A stretch of 32,474 nucleotides of DNA from positions 1-32,474 of the forward strand of contig JAJDDV010000208.1 in the NCBI GenBank assembly GCA_029260135.1, given 5' to 3'. The position numbers and the translations under genes are program-made. The first letter of the stretch is position 1. The number at the start of each line of letters is the position of its first letter. Below the pieces are notes generated by a model that was given only the letters and a program-made list of their open reading frames with translations, was not told the origin of the DNA and made no database searches. This DNA is from Phycisphaerae bacterium (GTDB lineage: Bacteria > Planctomycetota > Phycisphaerae > UBA1845). Below, one piece after another: positions 25,978 through 32,474 of this stretch.

Positions 25978-26805
25978 CTACTCCGGACGAAGAGGAAGCG
26001 GCGGGTCGAAGTTGAATCGCCTGGCCTGCGAGAGGAACCGAAGCGGATTCTCATACGCTATCTTGTGGATCGTCAGCGCGTCGTGCTTTCGCTCGTCGAG
26101 CGTGCGAAGAAGTGCGGGCATGTTCATGGGATCACTCGGACCCCAGTCGGCGGCGCTGTTGGCCATGATCCGCTCGCTCCCATATCGCTCGATCAAGTCG
26201 ACCGATCGTTTCGGCGTACACTTCGTCACGGGGTAGAGCGTCATTCCGACCCAAAAGCCCGCATCCAACGCGTGCGCAATCGTGTGCTCCTCGACGTGAT
26301 CGATCAAGACACGTCCTGGCTGAACGCGAGAATCGGCCTTGAGTATGTCGAGGATCATTCGCGTGCCGCGATACTTGTCCTGAAGGTGCGGCGTGTGGAC
26401 GAGGATCAGCTCGTCGGTCTTCATCGCCAGCTCGACCTGCTCCTGGAAGATCGTCACCTCGTTCTTGGTGTTCTTGTTGAGGCCGATCTCACCGATTCCG
26501 AGAACGCCGGGCTGATCGAGAAACTCGGGAATCACGGAAATGACCTCGCGCGACAGCGAAACGTCCTCCGCCTCCTTGGCGTTGATGCACAGCCAGCACA
26601 TGTGGTGAATGCCGTACTGCGCCGCCCGTTTCGGTTCGAAGTCGGTCAGTTGCCGGAAGTAATCGCGAAAGGCCTCCGCCGATCCCCGGTCAAACCCGGC
26701 CCAGAACGCGGGTTCGGAAATCGCCACGCAACCGGCCTGCGCCATGCGGACGTAATCGTCCGTGACGCGAGAAACCATGTGAATGTGGGGGTCGAGATAG
26801 TACAT
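25978..26805 (-). CDS. TatD-family metal-dependent hydrolase, EboB-like
   Basis: 275 residues from ATG 26805, the first start that begins the TIM-barrel strand (MYYLDPHIHMVSR); the frame is open further upstream, but nothing there resembles the family. Metal-site motifs of the TatD/amidohydrolase type are His7-x-His9 (DPHIHM), Glu in GIGEIGLNK, His in ILVHTPH, His in LIDHVEEHT and Asp in NSAADWGPSD. The start DPHIHMVSR followed by DDYVRMAQAG and EPAFWAGFDRG resembles the TatD-type protein (EboB) of the ebo clusters for metabolite export. This is from memory, and no other ebo gene is present here. It follows the 73-residue gene by 77 bases on the same strand. The substrate is unknown. No clear ribosome-binding site is visible before this ATG. 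Confidence 0.85.
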   Translation of the reverse strand: MYYLDPHIHMVSRVTDDYVRMAQAGCVAISEPAFWAGFDRGSAEAFRDYFRQLTDFEPKRAAQYGIHHMCWLCINAKEAEDVSLSREVISVIPEFLDQPGVLGIGEIGLNKNTKNEVTIFQEQVELAMKTDELILVHTPHLQDKYRGTRMILDILKADSRVQPGRVLIDHVEEHTIAHALDAGFWVGMTLYPVTKCTPKRSVDLIERYGSERIMANSAADWGPSDPMNMPALLRTLDERKHDALTIHKIAYENPLRFLSQARRFNFDPPLPLRPE

Positions 26806-26882
26806 GGCGACGATGATAACCGAAGTAGTAGTGGCTGCCGAGAGCAGGTAGTGGCATCGCCGCCATGGGCCCATGGCGTTCC

Positions 26883-27104
26883 CTATTCGATCGGTTCGAC
26901 CCTCGTGATATGCACGTTGGAAACGATCGCGATTCTCTGGAACGGGCCGTCGCCATTTCTGCTCATGCCGATGTGCGAGGTTCGTCGTCCGACCAACACC
27001 TGCTCGGGATGCGTTACCTCGTACGCCTTTCCATCCGAAACGTGCAGACGAAACGGCTCGAAGGAACGTTGTCGGACTTTGACGTAAAGCGCTTGGGCTT
27101 CCAC
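26883..27104 (-). CDS. Small conserved planctomycete-type protein
   Basis: 73 residues from GTG 27104, chosen because AGGAG lies 7 bases upstream and the homologous region starts there (EAQALYVKVRQRSFEPFRLH). The pattern RxFEPFRLHVSDGKAYEVTHPEQVLV recurs in many short hypothetical proteins of planctomycetes (from memory). It is predicted to be a small soluble beta-rich protein; its function is unknown. A promoter with consensus-like TACAAT lies 40 bases upstream, and the TatD-type hydrolase follows, so the two probably form an operon. Confidence 0.75.
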   Translation of the reverse strand: MEAQALYVKVRQRSFEPFRLHVSDGKAYEVTHPEQVLVGRRTSHIGMSRNGDGPFQRIAIVSNVHITRVEPIE

Positions 27105-27144
27105 AGACGTTCTCCTGTCGAGCTGAAATATGGACCGCCATCTC

Positions 27145-27173
27145 ATTGTACGCCATGTTCGCCGTTCCGCAAA
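27145..27173 (-). promoter_or_regulatory. Predicted promoter of the small gene / TatD-type operon
   Basis: Minus strand TTTGCG (27173-27168), 17 bases, TACAAT (27150-27145). A start near 27138 gives a ~34-base leader. The rest of the gap to the divergent comEC gene (27174-27417) shows no gene. Confidence 0.5.
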
Positions 27174-27417
27174 CTGAGAGCGCCTGACTAGCGTTTGATG
27201 GTTCCATGACAGTATTCGCGAGGCCACGTCTTACGTAGCGGAATCGGCGATGGAGAGCGGAAACACCCATGACGCGGGTGCGACGGGTCCGCTCCCTCAC
27301 GGTCGCGGCTCGGCTTGAGCAACCAGGTCCCGCCGAAAGTGTCATGTACCCGCGTTTGATCGCGTCGGGGCCTTCCCCTACTGACAACTGGCCGCGGATC
27401 CATGATAACTACCGTCC

Positions 27418-30069
27418 ATGAGCGATCCGATCCGCCAACTCTCTCGGACGATCATGCACGGCTCGCCGTTGTTTCCGGTAGCCGCGGGGTTGATCCTCGG
27501 AATCGTCGCGGATCGGGTGTTGGCGCCGCCCGTCGCCTGGTACCTCGCCCCGTTCCTACTCGCGACGATCGCCACGCTGATACGCTCCGTTCGAATGGAG
27601 TACGGTGTACTTCCGGTCCTGGTGGCCGGAGTGTGTGTGGGCGGTTTTTTGCATCACACTCGCGTTCGGTTCGTGCCCGCGAACAGTATCGAACGGTTCA
27701 CGACGGATACGAGACAGATCGCGCGCATTGGCGGGACCATTGTGTCGCAGCCTCGCACGGTTTCGCGTAGTGGAACGGGTGCTCGCTCGTCGTCACACGC
27801 GACCGCAAACCCGTTCGAGCGATGGACGTATCGCTCCGATCGCACAGCATTCCTGTTCGATGTCGAGTCCATCGAGACGGATCACGGACTAGCCCCTGTC
27901 ACCGGCCGCGTTCGCGTGACCATCGACGAGGCCGTGCTCGATCTCCGCGAGAATGAGAACGTCGAAGTGTTCGGATGGCTGCACCCACTCTACCCGCAGA
28001 GGAATCCCGGGGCGTTTGACTGGAGCGCTTACCTCCGTCGCCAAGGCGTTCGTGCTCAGGTTCGAGCCCCGCACAGGGAGAATGTGCGGCGAATGGCCTC
28101 CGATCCGCCACCGCGACGCGGATTCATCACGTGGCTGCGGACGACCGCTCGACGGCTACTGACGGACGACCTCGCTCCGGATGCCACCGAGGAGGCGAGC
28201 CTGCTCGAGGCGATGGTCCTTGGCCACCGCTCGCGCCTCGATCGGCGACTGAACGACATGTTCATCCGGGCGGGGTGCATTCACTTCCTGGCGGTCAGCG
28301 GCGTTCACATTGTCATTGTGATGTTCTTCGCGCGGTTGATCTGTCGCTTGTCGTTGGGAGGGCCGCGGACCTGCACTTGGGCGATGATCGTGGCGGTCAT
28401 CTTGTATGCAACATTGGCGGAACCGCGCCCGCCCATTCTTCGAGCGAGTGTGATCGCGATGCTCTACTGCATCGCTCGCCTGCTGGGTCGACAGAGGGCG
28501 TGCCTGAACTGGATCTCCGCAAGTGCCATCATCTTGGCATTCATCAATCCGGCGACGATCTTCGATATCGGCTTTCAGCTCTCCTACGGCGCTTGCATCG
28601 GCGTCAGCTATCTCACGCCGGCGCTTGCCGGGGTGGCCAAAGCCGCTCGTCACGGGTGGCGCAAGATCCGATCGGCGGGTGACGCCACGGGCGAACCGGA
28701 CCCGGTGCTGCCCGCATCTCGCGAACGAGGCTTCCTGGCGCGAAACGCGGCGCGGGCTCGACGCGCCACCCTGGCATGGGCGCTCACGGCCGTCGCCGTC
28801 ACCGCCGGCGCATGGCTGGCCACGCTTCCCGTCGTGGCCATCTACTTCCACCGAATTCACCCCTGGGGGGCAGTGAACTCAATTCTCTTGCTGCCGTTCG
28901 TCACGGTGGTCATGGGTCTGGGCTTCGTGAAGCTGCTGGCGGGCGTCATGGCCCCGGACGCGGGCTCGTTACTTGCCGAGCCTCTGTCAACCGCAGACGG
29001 GTATCTCATCGGATTCGTCGAGCACCTCGGTCGGCTTCCAGGATCAACGCTCTCAACGTCTGCTCCGCCTGGGTGGGTGATCCTACTGTACTATGCCTCG
29101 CTCCTGGTCGTGATGTTGCGATTCTCTCGTGGTTCTTACTGGCCCTGGCCGTCGGATCCAGCCATGCCCCATCAGACAAGCAACACGGTGCAATCCTCGA
29201 AGCGAATCACCCCGATCAGCCTCGCAATGCTCGCCGTCGCCATCGCCGGCTGGGCGTGGCCAGGATCGAATGGCGATCGGGTAACGGTCACCGCGTTGTC
29301 GGTCGGAAGCGGCGCAGCTGTCGTCATCGAGCTTCCGGACGGTCAGACGATCCTCTGCGACATCGGCAGTGCTTCACCGTATGACGTCGGACGAAGTACC
29401 GTCGTACCGTTCTTGAGGCATCGCGGAATCACGCGTGTCGATCGCGTGTACATCAGCCATCCCAATCTCGATCATTTCAGCGGATTGCCCAGCCTGCTCG
29501 ACGAGATCGCTTGTGGCCCCGTCGTTGTCAATGAGTACTTTGAACCTCGCGGCAAACCGGGATCGCCAAGCCATCACCTGCTTGACCTGTTACGCGATAG
29601 ACAACATCCCCTCGAGACCCAGGACGCCTCGGCAGCTCGATGGGCGATCGGCGACGCAACGATCGAGCGTCTCTGGCCACCAGAAGGGCTCGATGAGTCC
29701 TTCACGGTCAACGATACATCCACCGTGCTTCGCGTTTCCTTCGCCAGCCACTCCATCCTCCTGACGGGCGACATCGAGGAGCGAGCTCAGCGTGCGCTCC
29801 TGGAGACGACCGACCTCCAAGCAGACGTCCTTCTACTTCCGCATCACGGCAGCGTACGACCGAGCCTCTCGGCGTTTCTCAAAGCGACCGGCGCCACATC
29901 GCTGGTTCGATCCTCCAGCCAAGGAGCGGGCGCCGACACCGGCGAACTTGCAGCGTTGGCGGAGTCGACGCCGCTCTTCAACACCGCAAGCGACGGAGCC
30001 ATCTCGGTGGAGATGGGTGCCGACGGCCTTCGCGTATTCCCAGCCTCGCGACGATTTCAGACACGGTAG
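27418..30069 (+). CDS. comEC: ComEC/Rec2 family DNA-uptake channel protein
   Basis: 883 residues. The family forms the inner-membrane channel through which one DNA strand enters during natural transformation. An N-terminal domain follows a pair of membrane segments (FPVAAGLILGIVADRVLA). The Competence domain is recognisable by GHRSRLDRRLNDMFIRAG, HFLAVSGVHIVIVMFFARL and DIGFQLSYGACIGVSYL, with several hydrophobic segments. The C-terminal metallo-beta-lactamase-like domain (about 620-880) has VYISHPNLDHFSG, ILLTGDIEERAQ and VLLLPHHGS. The usual xVGQGDA start reads LSVGSGAAVVIE, and the first Asp of SHPDxDH is Asn, so metal binding may be altered. No ribosome-binding site is visible before ATG 27418. 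No other competence gene is in the window. Confidence 0.92.
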   Translation: MSDPIRQLSRTIMHGSPLFPVAAGLILGIVADRVLAPPVAWYLAPFLLATIATLIRSVRMEYGVLPVLVAGVCVGGFLHHTRVRFVPANSIERFTTDTRQIARIGGTIVSQPRTVSRSGTGARSSSHATANPFERWTYRSDRTAFLFDVESIETDHGLAPVTGRVRVTIDEAVLDLRENENVEVFGWLHPLYPQRNPGAFDWSAYLRRQGVRAQVRAPHRENVRRMASDPPPRRGFITWLRTTARRLLTDDLAPDATEEASLLEAMVLGHRSRLDRRLNDMFIRAGCIHFLAVSGVHIVIVMFFARLICRLSLGGPRTCTWAMIVAVILYATLAEPRPPILRASVIAMLYCIARLLGRQRACLNWISASAIILAFINPATIFDIGFQLSYGACIGVSYLTPALAGVAKAARHGWRKIRSAGDATGEPDPVLPASRERGFLARNAARARRATLAWALTAVAVTAGAWLATLPVVAIYFHRIHPWGAVNSILLLPFVTVVMGLGFVKLLAGVMAPDAGSLLAEPLSTADGYLIGFVEHLGRLPGSTLSTSAPPGWVILLYYASLLVVMLRFSRGSYWPWPSDPAMPHQTSNTVQSSKRITPISLAMLAVAIAGWAWPGSNGDRVTVTALSVGSGAAVVIELPDGQTILCDIGSASPYDVGRSTVVPFLRHRGITRVDRVYISHPNLDHFSGLPSLLDEIACGPVVVNEYFEPRGKPGSPSHHLLDLLRDRQHPLETQDASAARWAIGDATIERLWPPEGLDESFTVNDTSTVLRVSFASHSILLTGDIEERAQRALLETTDLQADVLLLPHHGSVRPSLSAFLKATGATSLVRSSSQGAGADTGELAALAESTPLFNTASDGAISVEMGADGLRVFPASRRFQTR

Positions 30070-30126
30070 GACGTGCGGGACCGCAACAGGTCCGCTTCGG
30101 GACCGTTCTCCGCATGGGCACGGGCA

Positions 30127-30155
30127 TTGCAGGGCTTTGTGGGCAAGGCTATAGT
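30127..30155 (+). promoter_or_regulatory. Predicted promoter of the alanine dehydrogenase gene
   Basis: TTGCAG (30127-30132), a 17-base spacer, TATAGT (30150-30155). The leader to the ATG at 30333 is ~170 bases. A small hairpin (GCGGGACC/GGTCCGC, about 30076-30095) lies between the comEC stop and this promoter, without a T-tract. Confidence 0.6.
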
Positions 30156-30332
30156 GCGCCGAGGAGTCAGGCGTGTTGAATCGTCAGCGTCCGCGTCACG
30201 TGCATCTGGGCTGACCGCGGGATCCATCGCGAATCGGCAACGGTGAATTGCGGACTGGCGGTTCGGCGTACAGAAGTTCCGACGGTCGATCGCTGACGGC
30301 GGATCGCCTCTTCATCGGGAGCAGATGTCACC

Positions 30333-31445
30333 ATGATCGTTGGCATTCCGAAAGAAACGAAGACGCACGAATATCGTATCAGTATGACGCCGGGCGGCGT
30401 CGATGAGCTCGTTCGTCGCGGTCACACCGTCCTGGTCGAATCGAGCGGGGGGGTCGGATCGGGGATCACCAACGACGAATACACGACCGTCGGTGCCGAA
30501 ATCGTCGAGACGCCAAAGGAGGTCTTCGATCGCTCAGAGATGATCGTCAAGGTCAAAGAGCCCCTCGCCGCCGAACGCAAGATGATGCGCGCGGGGCAGG
30601 TGATGTTCACCTATTTCCACTTGGCCGCCGACCGCGAATTGACCGACGGCGTCGTGAAGACCGGATCGGTCGCCATCGCCTACGAAACCATCGTCGATCG
30701 CGAGGGTCGACTGCCTCTACTGACGCCCATGAGCGAAGTGGCGGGGAAGATGAGCATCCAGGAAGGCGCCAAGTACCTGGAGCGGCCCGAACTCGGTCGC
30801 GGGATTCTGCTGGGCGGTATTCCCGGTGTGGAACCGGCGGAGGTGATCATCATCGGAGGCGGCGTGGTCGGCACGAACGCCGCGAAGATTGCGGCCGGTC
30901 TTGGCGCCAACGTCACCATCATGGACATCAATCTGGACCGGTTGCGTTACCTCGACGACGTTATGCCGGCCAACGTTCACACCGTCTACAACGACCGACA
31001 CATGCTCCAGAAGTTCCTTTCGGCCGCCGATCTGATCGTCGGGGCCGTTTTGATCCCCGGCGCCCGTTGCCCCGTTCTCGTTTCACGAGACATGCTCGCC
31101 ACGATGAAGCCCGGCGCCGTGATCATCGACGTCGGTGTCGACCAGGGTGGGTGCGTCGAGACCATTCGCCCGACCACACACGATGATCCGACCTACGTTG
31201 TGGACGGCATTGTGCATTACGGCGTCGCGAACATGCCTGGCGCCGTCGGCCGAACGTCAACCTTCGGTCTCACCAACGCAACGTTGCCCTACGTACTCAA
31301 TCTCGCCGATCTCGGCTATCAAAAAGCCTGTCGACAAGACCCCGGCCTGGCGGAAGGGGTCAACGTCGAGGACGGAAAGATCACCAACCAGCCGGTGGCG
31401 GAGGCTTTCGGGCTCGACTTTGTTCGTTCGACGGTCGCGGCGTGA
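30333..31445 (+). CDS. ald: Alanine dehydrogenase
   Basis: 370 residues, the family's standard length. It reversibly converts L-alanine with NAD to pyruvate and ammonium in the cytoplasm. All four catalytic residues known from mycobacterial Ald are at the same numbers: Arg15 (THEYRISM), Lys75 (VKVKEP), His96 (TYFHLAAD) and Asp270 (DVGVDQGG). The NAD-binding Rossmann motif is GGGVVGTNAA (about 176-185) with the Asp-ending strand VTIMDIN. The C-terminal signature HYGVANMPGAVGRTSTFGLT is intact. It has its own promoter. An HlyD-like gene follows after 46 bases on the same strand and may be co-transcribed. Confidence 0.96.
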   Translation: MIVGIPKETKTHEYRISMTPGGVDELVRRGHTVLVESSGGVGSGITNDEYTTVGAEIVETPKEVFDRSEMIVKVKEPLAAERKMMRAGQVMFTYFHLAADRELTDGVVKTGSVAIAYETIVDREGRLPLLTPMSEVAGKMSIQEGAKYLERPELGRGILLGGIPGVEPAEVIIIGGGVVGTNAAKIAAGLGANVTIMDINLDRLRYLDDVMPANVHTVYNDRHMLQKFLSAADLIVGAVLIPGARCPVLVSRDMLATMKPGAVIIDVGVDQGGCVETIRPTTHDDPTYVVDGIVHYGVANMPGAVGRTSTFGLTNATLPYVLNLADLGYQKACRQDPGLAEGVNVEDGKITNQPVAEAFGLDFVRSTVAA

Positions 31446-31491
31446 AACACGGTGCTGACCTGAACGGACGTTACGACACGGGATATCAGCC

Positions 31492-32474
31492 ATGAAGAAC
31501 GCATTCATCGTGCTCCTGGTGGCAACGACTCTCGTTGCGGGATACATCGCCGCCACAACCAACATCCGAATGTCGGCATTCCGAAAGGAAGGGAAAACCT
31601 CCACGCTCGAAAGAGGCGACCTGACACTCCCCATCAACGCGACCGGCGAAGTGAAACCGGGGCGGCGTGTGCTGATCAAGGCGGAGGCCAGTGGCGAGGT
31701 CATCGAAATCGCCAAGCAACCGGGCGAGTTCGTCCGTGCCGGCGACCTGTTGATTCGACTCCAACCCGACGATGAAGAACGAAACGTCAACCGCGCCGAA
31801 CTCAACGTCGCCACCATGAAGGCCGCGCTGGAAGACGCCAAGACCGTACTGCAGCAGACACGCACGGCCGATATCGAGAGCGCGGAGGCGACCATCAAAC
31901 AGATGGAGGCGTCATTGGTCCTCGCGAAGCTCCGTGCCGACCGCGCCAGAGAACAACCCGACGCCTATCACAAAGAAGAACGGATCCTACGCATTTCGAC
32001 GTATGAAAGTCAATCCGCACAGGTTGACGTCGCGAAGGCTGCAAGGAAGAAAGCCGAACTCGCCATCCCCCGGGCCGAGCAAGCCCTCATCCGCGCCGAA
32101 GCGAATCATCAAACGGCGCTCAACAACCTCGGCGACGCGCGTAAGCAGTTCGCCAAGACCGAGATCCGGTCACCGATCAGTGGTGTTCTCGCGGACGTTC
32201 TCACCCAAATCGGCGAGGTCATCCAGGGCGGAAAGATGACCTATACCGGTGGGACGATCCTGGCCATCATTCTCGACTCGGACAAACTCCTGCTCCAGGC
32301 AGAAGTCGACGAAGCGGACATCGGGCGCGTGCTCGACTTGTCGCCCTCCTGGGCAACGCCCGGCCACGAAGCCACACAGCGCATGCCCGAGGCGATCGGC
32401 GATGCCGTCAATGCGGTCCCGCACTTGGCCTCCATCACCGTCGAGACTTTTCCCGAGGAGACGTTCGAGGGCAT
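31492..32474 (+). CDS. HlyD/MacA-like periplasmic efflux adaptor, C terminus outside window
   Basis: 327 complete codons are seen, open to the right edge, so it is partial. MKNAFIVLLVATTLVAGYIAA is an N-terminal membrane anchor or signal. Residues 40-90 are the first half of a lipoyl/barrel-sandwich domain (ATGEVKPGRRVLIKAEASG, QPGEFVRAGDLLIRLQP). A coiled-coil hairpin follows at about 95-220 (repeated Ala/Glu/Lys/Gln). The second half of the lipoyl domain follows (TEIRSPISGVLADVLTQIGE), then the start of a beta barrel (GGTILAIILDSDKLLLQAEV). This is the architecture of adaptors in ABC- or RND-type tripartite pumps. The transport partner would be expected just beyond the window. The substrate cannot be told. 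Confidence 0.9.
   Translation, partial: MKNAFIVLLVATTLVAGYIAATTNIRMSAFRKEGKTSTLERGDLTLPINATGEVKPGRRVLIKAEASGEVIEIAKQPGEFVRAGDLLIRLQPDDEERNVNRAELNVATMKAALEDAKTVLQQTRTADIESAEATIKQMEASLVLAKLRADRAREQPDAYHKEERILRISTYESQSAQVDVAKAARKKAELAIPRAEQALIRAEANHQTALNNLGDARKQFAKTEIRSPISGVLADVLTQIGEVIQGGKMTYTGGTILAIILDSDKLLLQAEVDEADIGRVLDLSPSWATPGHEATQRMPEAIGDAVNAVPHLASITVETFPEETFEG

Noticed and set aside
26065..27087. 340-codon plus-strand frame opposite the TatD-type hydrolase
   Set aside because: The minus strand carries all family motifs; the plus frame is Arg/His/Val-rich with no known domain.

Overview
The window most likely comes from an uncultivated member of the Planctomycetota (inference). The signs are a GC-rich genome carrying very large secreted proteins built from cohesin-like, cysteine-rich and dockerin-like modules, a PEP-CTERM protein, the futalosine menaquinone genes mqnA and mqnC, and a small 'PFRLHVSDG' family protein that I associate with planctomycetes. 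No RNA gene, CRISPR array, transposase or phage gene was recognised.

Region 1 (1-20562, all on the minus strand) is a head-to-tail array of seven genes for exported, modular, cysteine-rich proteins. In order of transcription they are: a frameshift-broken paralog (20562-18223), its intact relative (17719-15890), a 1079-residue multidomain protein (15779-12540), a 1517-residue protein with thirteen PKD-like repeats (11511-6958), a 423-residue and a 539-residue cohesin/dockerin protein (6791-5520 and 5455-3836), and a giant cysteine-rich protein that leaves the window (3708-1). Nearly all carry an N-terminal signal peptide, one or more cohesin-like beta domains and, where the C terminus is visible, a dockerin-like pair of calcium-binding loops. 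Modules are visibly shared between neighbours, so the array grew by duplication and shuffling. A cohesin-like and a dockerin-like end on the same chain suggests an extracellular scaffold or polymer, which is inference.

Region 2 (20563-23101) has a divergent promoter region, a PEP-CTERM protein on the plus strand with a predicted 5' stem-loop leader, an HD-domain hydrolase on the minus strand and a possible 39-residue Arg/Ser-rich ORF just upstream of it.

Region 3 (23102-25164) is the overlapping mqnA-mqnC pair with a clear promoter. These encode chorismate dehydratase and the radical-SAM dehypoxanthine futalosine cyclase, so the cell probably makes menaquinone by the futalosine route; mqnB, mqnD and mqnE are not here.

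Region 4 (25262-32474) holds an unrecognised lipoprotein, a small conserved protein followed by a TatD-family hydrolase resembling the EboB type, the DNA-uptake channel protein ComEC, alanine dehydrogenase with its own strong promoter, and the start of an HlyD/MacA-like efflux adaptor that runs off the right edge. Intact genes here have ordinary bacterial start signals and sigma70-like promoters (TTGNNN, 17-base spacer, TANNNT).
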